Positions 25,270-36,000 of a stretch of DNA of 64,000 bases are shown here, piece after piece. A program made the translations under genes and the position numbers. A model generated the notes under the pieces. That model was not told where the DNA came from, did no database searches, and saw nothing but the letters and a program-made list of their open reading frames with translations. The stretch spans positions 1-64,000 of the forward strand of contig JAKQEZ010000742.1 in the NCBI GenBank assembly GCA_029558435.1. Reading direction: 5' to 3'. This DNA comes from Bacteroidota bacterium (lineage in GTDB: Bacteria > Bacteroidota > Bacteroidia > Flavobacteriales > Crocinitomicaceae). Within the stretch, counting starts at the first letter, position 1; every line of letters begins with the position of its first letter.

Positions 25270-27369
25270 TTATTTACTAGATTCTAATTTAAAATTTTCA
25301 CCGACAACTTTAAATGCTGTTCTACGGTTTAACTGATTTGCTCTTTCCTGCTCTTCTGGAGTTAACGTTAATATGAATTTCTCTGTTAGGATAATTTCTT
25401 TTCCGTCACTGTCTAAAATTTCTTTTCGTTCAGTATCCAAATAAGAAGTTGGCATAGATTCTCCAAATCCTTTAGGAACTAAACGATTTTTGTTGATACC
25501 TTTATCAATTAAGTAATTTACGCAAGATTGTGCTCTTCTTTTTGATAAATCTAAATTGTATTTATCGCTTCCACGGTAGTCGGTGTGAGAATTAATTTCA
25601 ACAACCAAGTTATCGTTGAGTTCAAGAAATTCTACAATTTTATCTAAAATTTCCATTGAAACCGGTCGTAATTTATCGGAATCAAAATCGTATTCAATAC
25701 CTTCAATTCTAATTTCTTTTTGAGGAATTTTGTTCAAATAAAAATCTTGACGTAAAGTAATAGATTCTGTAATTGATTCGGTGTTTATTACGTTAGCATC
25801 GGCAAAATAACCTTCTTTTTGTGCTTTTAAAAAGATTTCTTCACCTATCGTTATTTTTACATTGTAGTATCCATTTTCATCGGTTGTAACAACATAATTA
25901 TTTGCAACACCTTTAACGTCTTTAATTGTGATAGTGGAATTGGGTAAAATTTTATCAGTACCTTTTTCATACGTGATACCCTCTAAGTTTACAATAATTT
26001 CACTGTTTGAAATTTCATAAATATTAAAACAATGACCAAACTCACAGGGTTCACGATCAGATGAAAGAAAACCTTTATCAAGTTTAGCATCGTAAATTAA
26101 ATAAGTGTCATCAAAACTAGAGTTTATTGGAGCGCCAAGATTGCTTGGGATGGAGTAAACAGATTTTTCTGGATTATAGCCACTTTTAAACACGTCAAAA
26201 CCACCAATAGAATTGTAACCATTTGAGCTAAAAAACAAGGTAGAAGTAGCATCGTGAAAGAAAGGTGTAATTTCATCGGCATTTGAATTAACCATTTTGC
26301 CAAGGTTTTCTGCATTTCCAATAATGTTTCCAAGTGTATCCAATGAAATTTTCCAAATGTCCATACCGCCTTGTCCTCCAGGTCTGTTGCTTGAAAAATA
26401 AAGTGTTTTTCCGTCGATAGACAATTGAGGGTGAATTGAGATATAGCCAGGAACATTAACGCGTTCATCCAACTTGTATGCTTCAAAAAACTTAAAATCA
26501 ATCATACGAGCTAAATAAATGTTTTGCTCTTTTCTGTTTTCATCCGACCATCGAGTATAAAAGATGGTGTTGTTATTATTAAAAGTTGAAGCAGCATCGT
26601 GTTGTGCACTGTTCATTGGTCGCCCAAAGTTTGTTGGTGTTTTCCATTTTCCGTTATCATCTTTTTCGGTCCAATATACATCGCATAAATAGGCAGATTG
26701 TTGTTCTGGCTTTAAGATAACGCCTCCATCACGTGCAGAGGTAAACATTAATCTATTGTAACTCCCAAAATAGGCTGCGGCAAAAGAAGCAGTACCTTTA
26801 TTAAATATTGAGGTGTCAGCTAATTTTACTTTAGCTTCTGTTTTGGCCTTGCTATCGTGCAGCATATAATTACAACCTTGAATGGATGCAATGGCTAATT
26901 CTACAAGTGAGTCGGAAGGAGAGTTGGAGCGAACAAAAGCGTCAAGAACGTCTATTGCCTCGCTGTATTTTTGATTGTTTTTTAGAGCATTTCCATAATG
27001 ATAAGCATCGTTGGGGTAACCTTTTGACTGATAGGTTTTGGCAAATTGTGCTTCTGCTCTTTTGTAGTCGTATGTTAGTTGATAACACATTGCAATTTGG
27101 TGGTTGGTGTAATCTTCCAAAGACACTGCTTTCCCATCCAATTGTTTAGCCTTTTTAGAGAGCGTTCTATTGGCTAATTGCACTTCATAGGGTAATATAT
27201 CTGTTTTTAGAGCCAACGTATCGTCTAGCACTTTTTGATAGTAAAGCAAAGCATTGTAATAATCTTTGTTTTCATAACATTTATCAGCTGTATTTAGCCA
27301 TACCATTCTTGATTGTGATAGACCAACAAATGACAGCATGCACAGGAATATAATCAATAAGTTTTTCAT
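25270..27369 (-). CDS. PorE-like protein: TPR, beta-propeller, CRD and OmpA domains
   Basis: A 699-residue envelope protein with four regions in order. After the signal peptide comes a TPR-like helical part (about 20-170; NKDYYNALLYYQKVL). Then a PD40-type propeller follows (about 195-450; ISIHPQLSIDGKTLYFSSNRPGGQGGMDIW). Next is a carboxypeptidase-regulatory-like domain (about 470-560). Last is an OmpA C-terminal peptidoglycan-binding domain (about 575-690; INSHTDYRGSDKYNLDLSKRRAQ). This is the architecture of PorE, the T9SS component proposed to anchor PorP to peptidoglycan. Many Bacteroidota have several such paralogues, so this may be a dedicated partner of the two upstream PorP/SprF proteins. 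It starts 18 bases after the nearer PorP/SprF gene. Confidence 0.82.
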   Translation of the reverse strand: MKNLLIIFLCMLSFVGLSQSRMVWLNTADKCYENKDYYNALLYYQKVLDDTLALKTDILPYEVQLANRTLSKKAKQLDGKAVSLEDYTNHQIAMCYQLTYDYKRAEAQFAKTYQSKGYPNDAYHYGNALKNNQKYSEAIDVLDAFVRSNSPSDSLVELAIASIQGCNYMLHDSKAKTEAKVKLADTSIFNKGTASFAAAYFGSYNRLMFTSARDGGVILKPEQQSAYLCDVYWTEKDDNGKWKTPTNFGRPMNSAQHDAASTFNNNNTIFYTRWSDENRKEQNIYLARMIDFKFFEAYKLDERVNVPGYISIHPQLSIDGKTLYFSSNRPGGQGGMDIWKISLDTLGNIIGNAENLGKMVNSNADEITPFFHDATSTLFFSSNGYNSIGGFDVFKSGYNPEKSVYSIPSNLGAPINSSFDDTYLIYDAKLDKGFLSSDREPCEFGHCFNIYEISNSEIIVNLEGITYEKGTDKILPNSTITIKDVKGVANNYVVTTDENGYYNVKITIGEEIFLKAQKEGYFADANVINTESITESITLRQDFYLNKIPQKEIRIEGIEYDFDSDKLRPVSMEILDKIVEFLELNDNLVVEINSHTDYRGSDKYNLDLSKRRAQSCVNYLIDKGINKNRLVPKGFGESMPTSYLDTERKEILDSDGKEIILTEKFILTLTPEEQERANQLNRRTAFKVVGENFKLESSK

Positions 27370-27387
27370 TGTTCAGATAGCTATAAA

Positions 27388-28374
27388 TTAAAGCCTAGGG
27401 CAAATTTTTTCGTATTTCTTTTCAGGTTTTTTGTGTACGTATGTTAGTCCGATTTCAAAACCACCTCTACCCGTAGATACACGGCTTAGTGAAGAGACAT
27501 TGATGTCGTAGGCCATTTTTAGAGTGAAATTATTCCATTTTGCACCTAAAGTTACTACCATTGCATCTTTTGCTCGAGCAATAATGCCTCCTAATAAGTA
27601 AAAGTCACTATTTTTAAAATAATAACCTAATTCAACGGCATACGTATGTTCAAAATAATTTTTTTGCAACATTCCTAATATTTTAGGAATAATGTAAAAA
27701 GTTTCTGTAATATTTATACGAGTCCCTAAATGCGCATAATACCTTAAAGGTAAACGGTTTTCAACGCCGTAAAAAGACTCTTTGGAATGCAATAAGTTAA
27801 ATGCCGAAATACCTATAAACGGATTTAAACGTGCAGTTGGTTTTGCATAGTAATATAAAATTCCTGCATTAACTGCGGGGATGAACACAGACTGTCCTTT
27901 AAAATCTTCACCCGAAGCAATGGTTTGATCAAAGGTTCCACCACCAGTCAACGAATATTGGTTGTTGAAAGAAAGCAATTGGTATTCTACTGATTTTTGA
28001 GCTACACCGGCTTGAACACCGAACGATAAAAAATGTGTTTTTGCTTTGTTAACTGCTGTATTATAAGAAGTGGAGACCAATCCTTGAAATACATTGAAAT
28101 TACCAAATCCTGCTCTAAAATTGTTTAATTGCACTCCAAAACTCCATTTCTTTATAGGCATGTCAAAACTAAAAAGATAAGAAGTATAAGGTTTGAAATT
28201 AACAGCCTTCCACTGCGTACGGTATTGAGCGTGCAATCTAAATGTGCCGTCAACAACACCAGTTAGTGCAGGATTTAAGAACAAAGGAGCAGCATCATAC
28301 ATTGATAAATGCGCATCTTGTGCCCTAACCGCGAAGGTTAAAAATATGAACGGAATTAAAATAAATTTATACAT
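27388..28374 (-). CDS. PorP/SprF family protein, partner of the upstream cargo
   Basis: A 328-residue outer-membrane barrel protein with signal peptide and the family N-terminus HLSMYDAAPLFLNPALTGV followed by YRTQWKAV. It starts 5 bases after the stop of the type B cargo gene, an arrangement like sprB-sprF, where SprF is required for secretion of its cargo. By analogy this protein probably handles the cargo encoded just upstream. It is quite diverged from the other two PorP/SprF proteins in the window, so a recent duplication is unlikely. Confidence 0.86.
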   Translation of the reverse strand: MYKFILIPFIFLTFAVRAQDAHLSMYDAAPLFLNPALTGVVDGTFRLHAQYRTQWKAVNFKPYTSYLFSFDMPIKKWSFGVQLNNFRAGFGNFNVFQGLVSTSYNTAVNKAKTHFLSFGVQAGVAQKSVEYQLLSFNNQYSLTGGGTFDQTIASGEDFKGQSVFIPAVNAGILYYYAKPTARLNPFIGISAFNLLHSKESFYGVENRLPLRYYAHLGTRINITETFYIIPKILGMLQKNYFEHTYAVELGYYFKNSDFYLLGGIIARAKDAMVVTLGAKWNNFTLKMAYDINVSSLSRVSTGRGGFEIGLTYVHKKPEKKYEKICPRL

Positions 28375-28379
28375 AGCTT

Positions 28380-31300
28380 TTATCTTAACAGAGTTACGTC
28401 TCCTGATTTTTTAATTATTTGTCCATTACCCATTTCTACTACAAAGGTCCATGTGTAAACACCAACTGGAGAAGGAGTGCCTTTGTAAGTTCCATCCCAT
28501 CCTTCATTTTGGTCGGTAGATGAAAACACTAATTCACCCCAGTTACTATAAACTTTGAAGTCAACTGTTTTAAATGGTCCTCCTCTGATGATAAACACAT
28601 CGTTTTCACCATCACCATTAGGTGTAAAACCTGTTGGAAGTACTGGTAAAAGCTCTACGGAAATAATTTGTGTAAGCGTATCAAAACATTGATTTCCATC
28701 TGTAACAGTTAGCGTAACAGGATAAACACCTCCCGTTGAATAACTGTGTTGTGAATTTTGTTGATTGTTTGCAGATCCATCCCCATAGTTCCAATACCAG
28801 CTTACTAGATTCGTACCCGTAGAGTTATCTGTAAACTGTATAGTTTGGTCAACAACTGCTGGGTTGGGTAAGGCTGTAAAACTTGCTTGTGGACTTTGAA
28901 TTACTGCTACATTTTGTGTAATGGATGCTTGACAACCATGATCAGAGGTTACAGTTAAGGTCACAGGATAGTTGCCTGCAATCGGGAATGAATAATTGGG
29001 GTGTTGATTGGTACTGTTATCAAATCCATTAAAATTATAGTGCCAATTGGTAATACTTCCTTGTGGTATTGTTGACAAATCCGTGAAATAAATTGGATTG
29101 TTTTCGCAGGCATTGCTGTTTGAAAACCCTGGTTGTGGATTGTAATAAATTTGTAAGTTTTTCTCAATTGTATCTGTACAATTATTGCTTGAGCTAACTA
29201 TTAATTGAACAGTATAATCACCTCCATTGTTATAAATAGGTTGTGGGTTTTGAATAGTAGAAGTGGAGCCGTTGCCAAAATTCCATTGCCAATTGGTAAT
29301 TGTACCGCTAGAAAAAGACGATTGATCAATAAAGACAGTGTTCACACCTTGGCAAACAGAATTTACAGAAAAATCGGCAGTTGGTATTTCCTTAAAGGTA
29401 ACAATGAGGGTATCGTTATCCACATTACAACCATAGGTATTGGTAGCTTCAAGAATCAGCGTTACACTACCGTTTAAAATATCACCCGTTGATGGTTGGT
29501 AGATGGTGGATAAGAAATTATTTCCAGGGATAAACATTCCTGTACCAAGTGATGACCAGCTTCCTAGTGGTGAAGGACCCGAAATTTGCCCGTTTAACTG
29601 AATAGCTGCATTTTCACATAAATTTTGATTAGGACCGGCATAAACTACTGGTGCTTCAATGAAAAACACACGAATGGAATCGTATATACCCGCACATACT
29701 CCAGTTGTATTCAATAGAAAATCAACATAACCGGTAGTTGTGTCAACAGGGCTTACGGTATAGTATGTGTTTAATGAACTTGGGTTTGAAATGGAGCCAA
29801 AACCTGTTGAACTCCATTGACTCCCAAAACCTCCTGTCATTGTGCCTTGTAACTGAATTAGGGTGCTTGTAGAACAAATAGAGTCTTGTGTTGTGATGTT
29901 GACACTAGGTTGCGGAGTTATGTAAACCTGAATTGTATCAACCTCTGCAAGACAATCTTGATTGTTGGTTGATGTCAGCACTAAATTAAAGTTTCCAGCA
30001 GCAATATCACTTTGATCCAATAAATAGTCGGTAACAAGGTTTTGTTCACTTGGAGAAAATGCACCATTGCCATTGGTTGACCATACTCCAGTAGTCGTAA
30101 CACCACTAATTAAGCCATTAAGGTTGATTTCAGTTGTATTTGAGCAAATATATACGTCAGAACCTGCATTAACAACAGGTGCTGGAGTGAAATATAAAAT
30201 AACAGTATCTTGATCACTCGGGCAAGAGAAAAAACTTCCTGCAGAGGTTAAAAATAATGCAACGCTATCCGCAGCCAATTCAGCAGGTGAAGGCGTGTAG
30301 GTAGTTGTTAAATCATTGGGATTTCCAAAAGAACCACCAGCACCACCCGACCATATAGCTGTAGTTGCAAATTGAACACCACCAGAAATAACAATGGATG
30401 GCAAATTGTTTTTACAAAACGTTTGGTTACCTGACGCAGTTACAACTGGAGCTTGAATAAAGCTTACTTTTATAGTATCTGTAACAGGATTACAGCTTCC
30501 AGTTGAAGTAAGGACAAATGACAATTCACCTTGAGTGTAATCACTAGTTGTTGGGTAATACAAGGTACTTAAGTCGGTTGCATTTTGGAATGTTCCGGTA
30601 CCGTTGACTACCGACCAAATTCCTGTTGTGGTTGCTCCTTTTACAGAACCACTCAAAGAAATAGATGTAGCGCCATTACACAAAGTTGTATCGTTGCCAG
30701 CATCTGTATACGTTCTTCTTAAAAAAGACGACATGTAATGGTAATAACATCCAGAGGTTTGTCCACCGTTGATGATTCCTAAGGCAAAAAAGTCAGTAGT
30801 ATTTTCTATGAAATTGGCAGAGTTGACAGCTATTTCGGCAGTGCTAAAAGATATTTGAGCACCGCTCCAAGCACCACCTGTACCTGGGACAACGCTAAAC
30901 ATTGATCCTTGAACGAGTGTGTTGCTACCGTTTAATAGAAAGTTGTTTACTGCAGAAGTGGGACAAAGTATGTTTAAGAAAAACCCTTGATTATTTGTTC
31001 TGGTAAAGCTAACTTGTGAGGAACCAGCGCAATTGATTGGCGGAAGTAGTGCTTCACCGAGTTCACAACCAAAGCCACTTGCTTGCAACACATATATTGG
31101 TTTGTCAGCTTGAACATAGGTTAACGCTTCTGTGATGGAATAATCCCACGTATCTCCTTGATTTAATAGCTGAGTTGTTGAGCCATTAATAGTTGTAATC
31201 GTAACTTGTGTAAAGTTTTCTGTTGCTACTACAAATATACCCTCATTAGCCGAAGCATTCATGCTTCCTTTATTAATGATGTAATTGTTTCCAATAACTT

Positions 31301-32060
31301 CTTTAGGAACTATTTGGTCACCCATTAAATCGCGGCAACCACCAGCAAATTGTTCCCATACAGAATCGTCGGAAACAGTAACAGCAATTGGTTTATCTGC
31401 AACTATAATAGAACCACTTAAATTATTTCCAGGAGTATTGGTTAATTGGGTAACATTTTCAGCGGTATAAGTTTGCCCTTTGTTAAGGGTAATGGAATAA
31501 GTTACACCAGCTGGATGACCAACGATATTTGCTCGTGGGGTAATCCAAACTGTTGTTCCATTTTCAGTTGCAACAATACAAAACATTTGTTTTGGAAGAG
31601 GAGCGTAAACACCGTTTCTCCATCTGTTCTGAAAAGGTGTAACAAACTCTAAACCAATTCCATTACTTCCTTTTAACGAATAAGTTTCGGGGTTGTTGAC
31701 TACCGTTAAAACTTCATACACCACTGTTACAGGCTCATCCGTTTCTATTTTTAAACCATAGTTGAGCGGCGTATCTGCAGGTTTGGATTCTAATGTATTA
31801 ATAATGTGATCTAAAAATACAGATTTTAATGAATTTGGTGCAATTGTGAACGTGGTGTCATACGTACCAGCAGGTTGAAATAAATGAACCGTTGTTGGAG
31901 TGTTAAAAGTAGAAAAACGGAGTGCTACTGGTTTATTTTGAGCATGACCTGGAGAAACCCAAGGGGCAGCGAACCAAAACACCGTGTCAATCTGTGCTTT
32001 AGCTAATGGAGTAACCAATAAAAAAATAAGTAGCGTGAATAGTATTTTTATCTTTTTCAT
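28380..32060 (-). CDS. Giant T9SS type B cargo with IgGFc-binding-like, repeat and PKD domains
   Basis: A 1226-residue secreted protein. After the signal peptide (MKKIKILFTLLIFLLVTPLAKAQ), residues about 25-440 match the IgGFc-binding-like N-terminal domain family (FCIVATENGTTVWITP, GSIIVADKPIAVTVSDDS). Then come five tandem units of about 90 residues with the pattern C..N...L.G......GxWS..G.G.F and ending V.F...P. Next are three PKD domains (WNFGNGSTSTIQNPQPIY, WHYNFNG, WYWNYGDGSANNQQNSQHSY). The protein closes with a gliding-motility-associated C-terminal domain (TPNGDGENDVF, VYSNWGELVF, WDGTYKG), a type B sorting signal. It is likely a long surface adhesin or fibre. It sits 10 bases after one PorP/SprF gene and 5 bases before another. 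Confidence 0.88.
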   Translation of the reverse strand: MKKIKILFTLLIFLLVTPLAKAQIDTVFWFAAPWVSPGHAQNKPVALRFSTFNTPTTVHLFQPAGTYDTTFTIAPNSLKSVFLDHIINTLESKPADTPLNYGLKIETDEPVTVVYEVLTVVNNPETYSLKGSNGIGLEFVTPFQNRWRNGVYAPLPKQMFCIVATENGTTVWITPRANIVGHPAGVTYSITLNKGQTYTAENVTQLTNTPGNNLSGSIIVADKPIAVTVSDDSVWEQFAGGCRDLMGDQIVPKEVIGNNYIINKGSMNASANEGIFVVATENFTQVTITTINGSTTQLLNQGDTWDYSITEALTYVQADKPIYVLQASGFGCELGEALLPPINCAGSSQVSFTRTNNQGFFLNILCPTSAVNNFLLNGSNTLVQGSMFSVVPGTGGAWSGAQISFSTAEIAVNSANFIENTTDFFALGIINGGQTSGCYYHYMSSFLRRTYTDAGNDTTLCNGATSISLSGSVKGATTTGIWSVVNGTGTFQNATDLSTLYYPTTSDYTQGELSFVLTSTGSCNPVTDTIKVSFIQAPVVTASGNQTFCKNNLPSIVISGGVQFATTAIWSGGAGGSFGNPNDLTTTYTPSPAELAADSVALFLTSAGSFFSCPSDQDTVILYFTPAPVVNAGSDVYICSNTTEINLNGLISGVTTTGVWSTNGNGAFSPSEQNLVTDYLLDQSDIAAGNFNLVLTSTNNQDCLAEVDTIQVYITPQPSVNITTQDSICSTSTLIQLQGTMTGGFGSQWSSTGFGSISNPSSLNTYYTVSPVDTTTGYVDFLLNTTGVCAGIYDSIRVFFIEAPVVYAGPNQNLCENAAIQLNGQISGPSPLGSWSSLGTGMFIPGNNFLSTIYQPSTGDILNGSVTLILEATNTYGCNVDNDTLIVTFKEIPTADFSVNSVCQGVNTVFIDQSSFSSGTITNWQWNFGNGSTSTIQNPQPIYNNGGDYTVQLIVSSSNNCTDTIEKNLQIYYNPQPGFSNSNACENNPIYFTDLSTIPQGSITNWHYNFNGFDNSTNQHPNYSFPIAGNYPVTLTVTSDHGCQASITQNVAVIQSPQASFTALPNPAVVDQTIQFTDNSTGTNLVSWYWNYGDGSANNQQNSQHSYSTGGVYPVTLTVTDGNQCFDTLTQIISVELLPVLPTGFTPNGDGENDVFIIRGGPFKTVDFKVYSNWGELVFSSTDQNEGWDGTYKGTPSPVGVYTWTFVVEMGNGQIIKKSGDVTLLR

Positions 32061-32070
32061 AATTCTTACA

Positions 32071-33036
32071 TTATTTTTTAGAGTTCATTTTCGTCTCTTC
32101 AAGAATGCTATTGTTTAATTTATCATCTTCTTCTTTAAGAGTTGGTTTCTTTTTATTGAGAATGATGCTAATCATCACTTCGTGTGAACCAGTATTGTAT
32201 TTTCTCAATTTGTTGATACAAAAATCATAGCCATAAGAAATGGTATATCTTTCTTTAAACGTAAAACCAGCATTAACCCCAATAGCGTCATTGTGACGAT
32301 AAATAGTAGCTAACCAAAATTGTTTGTTATACATAAATTTCAACATTCCCGAAATTTGCACTGGAGCTGGTTTGGTATATCGAACCAATATGCTAGGTTG
32401 AAAATCAAATTTTTTCTTTTCAAAACTAAAGTTGTAACCAGCAATAAAATTGTAATGAAATTGTAGTTGTGAATTATATCCTGTAAATTTTATAAACTTA
32501 CCCAACATACGTTGTGCAGAAGCCATTACGAAAAATTTGTTGGAATATAAATTAAATCCCATGTTGACATCTACGGCGTTGGTAGAGTATATGCTTCCAA
32601 GCAACACTTGATCGCCTTCATCTGCAATAATTGCATCGTACAGTCTAATTTTATATTGTAAAAAACCAGGTTGAACACCAAGAGCAAGTTTTAAATTTTC
32701 GGTTAGTTTAAAATGATGAGCATACGTTAAATGGATGCCTGTTGTATTCATTAGACCCGTGTTTTCGTTGTACACTCCCAATCCGTAGCCAATTTTTCCT
32801 TGACTTTTGTAGGAACCATGAATGTTAAAGTTGAAAAGTGACGGCGCACCTTGAAAACCAACCCATTGTTTTCTGTATCCTGCATTTAAAACATAAACGC
32901 CTTGACTTCCTGCAACTGCTGGATTGTAATAAAAGGTATTCATCATATAATTTGAATAAATACCCATTTGTTGCGACATACCAATAGTTGGATTAAGCAA
33001 CAATGACAAAACAAAAATAGCGAGTAGTTGTTTCAT
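32071..33036 (-). CDS. PorP/SprF family protein, partner of the first cargo
   Basis: A 321-residue outer-membrane barrel protein with signal peptide and the hallmark YSNYMMNTFYYNPAVAGSQG followed by YRKQWVGF. It starts 3 bases after the stop of the cargo gene at 33040 and is followed 10 bases later by the second cargo gene. The tight spacing argues for co-translation with the cargo. The last 30 residues (KKKPTLKEEDDKLNNSI) form a charged tail after the final strand. Confidence 0.87.
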   Translation of the reverse strand: MKQLLAIFVLSLLLNPTIGMSQQMGIYSNYMMNTFYYNPAVAGSQGVYVLNAGYRKQWVGFQGAPSLFNFNIHGSYKSQGKIGYGLGVYNENTGLMNTTGIHLTYAHHFKLTENLKLALGVQPGFLQYKIRLYDAIIADEGDQVLLGSIYSTNAVDVNMGFNLYSNKFFVMASAQRMLGKFIKFTGYNSQLQFHYNFIAGYNFSFEKKKFDFQPSILVRYTKPAPVQISGMLKFMYNKQFWLATIYRHNDAIGVNAGFTFKERYTISYGYDFCINKLRKYNTGSHEVMISIILNKKKPTLKEEDDKLNNSILEETKMNSKK

Positions 33037-33039
33037 AAT

Positions 33040-36000
33040 TTATTTCTTTTTGCGTAGAACAAGTAAAACGCCTTTATAGATTGGTTGTTCTACATCTGCA
33101 TTTAGGTTAATAACATAAAAGTAATTGCCATCCGGCACATCTTTACCATGATAAGTGCCATCCCAAGGTGTTGTATATCCTTCTGATTGAAACAGAAGTT
33201 GTCCCCATTCATTAAAAATTTGAACAGTAGCCTGCGGGTAAAGCAAATGGATGAATTCTAGTTTCCATACATCGTTTAAACCATCACCGTTTGGTGAAAT
33301 AACGTTTGGAATAAGAGTGCTAATTTCTGTTGTAACATTGTTTACTGTGACCCACACAATCGTGCTATCAAAACAACCTAAATTATCGTAAACGTATTGA
33401 ATTACAGGAAAGGTACCGTTTTGGAAGTAAATTGTAGTAGGATTAGCTTCATTGGAAGTGCCTCCATTGCCAAACTCCCAATAATATGATGAAGCATAAT
33501 TTGAAGTATCAATAAAGTTATAGGTAGTTCCAACATTTACACCGCTTGAGTAATTAAAAGCAAACCCTGCCTCTGGTAAAGGTGTAATTTGAAGAGGTTT
33601 TACAACCGTATCACTACATCCATTTGATGTTTTTACAATGTGTAAAACTGAATAATTTCCAGGGTTGTTAAACGTTTGACTTGCATCTTTTGTTAAAGCA
33701 ATACCTTGACCTCCAAAATCATAAAACCAATAATTAATTTGATTGGAAGGTGTTGAGGCATCTGTGAAATTGACTGTTCTAACATTGTTTTGGCAATCAA
33801 CATTGTAGTTAAAATCAGCGTTTGGTTTATCGTAAACTACAATAGAGTTGCTAACAGTGTCTTTACATCCATTGCTATTGGTAACAATTAACTGTGTTGA
33901 ATAAGTACCACTCTGATTGTAATAATGGGTAGGATTCAAGTTGTTTGAACTGTTTCCATCGCCAAAATTCCACTGCGTTTGAGTGATGGATCCATACCCA
34001 GCAAGTGAAAAATTAACAAAATTAGATGAGTCGCCAAAACAGTTATTGGCAGCACTAAAATTAGCATGCGGTGGTGCAACAAAAATAAATTGTACAACAT
34101 CGTTTACAGTGTTGCAATTTCCAAAATTGGTAGCAGTTAGTGTTAGCGCAATGTTACCTGAACTAATTTCAGCAGGTGTTGGAGTATACACGGCATTTAA
34201 GGCTGTGTTGGAAGGAGAAAAGCTTCCAGTTCCACCACTCCAAACACCAGTTGTAGCTCCACCTGTGATAGAACCATTTAATTGTATTTGAGCATCGTTG
34301 GTACAAATAATTTGATTGGCACCGGCATCTACACTTGGAGATGGTGTAAATTGTACATACACACTGTCTTTATCGGGCAAGCAATTGCCGTTTGAAGTTG
34401 AACGCAAGTAAATCCAACAAAACCCATTATTAATATCGTTTAATCCAGGATAATAGGTGGTAGATAATGAAGTGTTGCTAGGGGTAAATAGTCCGTCTCC
34501 ACTACTGTTCCAAACACCCGTGGTTGTTGGTCCAGAAACAGTTCCACTTAAAGAAACAACATTGTTGTTGGCACAAACAATAATAGTATCTTGAGAAATA
34601 GAAGTAACAGGAGGAGGTGTAATAAATACTTCCATAGTATCTGTTTCTGTTTGGCAATTACCATTATTTGTTGATGTTAGAACCAATTTAACGTTTCCGT
34701 TTGCAATGTCATTATTTGAAGGAATGTAATTAGCATTTAAAGTTGAATCATTGGGTGTAAAAGTTCCGCTTCCTAGTGTTGACCACTGACCCGTAGATGA
34801 GCCACCTTGCACAGTTCCATTTAATGCAACAACCGAGTTATTTGCACAAACTGTTTGATTAGCAGATGCATTAACGATAGGCATTTGGTTAACAGTCAAG
34901 TAGATGGTGTCTTTTTGTGACGGACATGTGGCGTCGGAAGTTAAAATGATTTTTACAGGATTCACAAATACATCCAGCGTGTTTGGAACGTATTCGTTGA
35001 CTAAATTATTTAGTCCATAGGTGAAAGTTCCATATCCTGTACTGCTCCAAGTTCCATTTAAAGATCCTCCTCCTACTATTCCATTTAGCGAAAAACCAAC
35101 ATTTGCACAAACAGCACCATCAGCACCAGCATTCACAAAGGGTGTACTAGAATATTCTGTTATAAAAGAGTAGCTATAACCAGAAGTGGAAGCTCCATGG
35201 ATGGTAGCCAAACCAAAAATATCGCCTGTGTTTTCAATGCTTGTATAGACACCAACTGGAATTTCAGTAGTTGTAAAATATTTTTGAGCAACTTTTAAAG
35301 CGCCTGCTGTTCCTGGCACATTTACAAAGTCAGTAGCGTTTAAAATACCACTAGCTCCGTTGACCGTAAAAGAACCTTCATAACCAGCTCTAGTATAAAC
35401 AACAACACCAAAGTCATCGGTTGAATTTCGGATAAATGATGTGTTATAATTTCCAGCGCAATATACGCTAGGAACAATGGTTGAACTTAATTCACAATCG
35501 TGTGCACTTACGTGATATACATATACCGGTTTGTTGGATTCTATGTATGCAACATCTTCTGAAAGATTTAAAATATGGGTTTCACCCCAGCTAATAGTTG
35601 CGGTTGTTGTTGTAGATGTGTGAATGGTTAAGTTTGTACCGTTTTGTGTTGCCAAAATATAAACGAAGTCGTTACTGCTACTTGTACCTTTTCTTACAAT
35701 ATATTGATTTCCTAGTAAGTTAATATTCATTAATTGTTCACCAATTGCATCAAAACATGATGTGTTGACCGAGGCGTTGTAGGATAAGCCGTCTTCAAAA
35801 ATGGTGATAGCAACAGGTTTGTCAGAAGATACAATTGAACCAGCCAAACTCGTGGTTGCTACTCCATCAATGTCACGCGCACTATAAGTTTGTCCCTCAT
35901 TTAAAACAATTGAAAAAGTTGCATTTATTGCATGTCCAACGATTGCTGCTTTTGGTGTAATTAAAACAGTGGTATTGTTTTCTGTTGCAACAATTTCAAA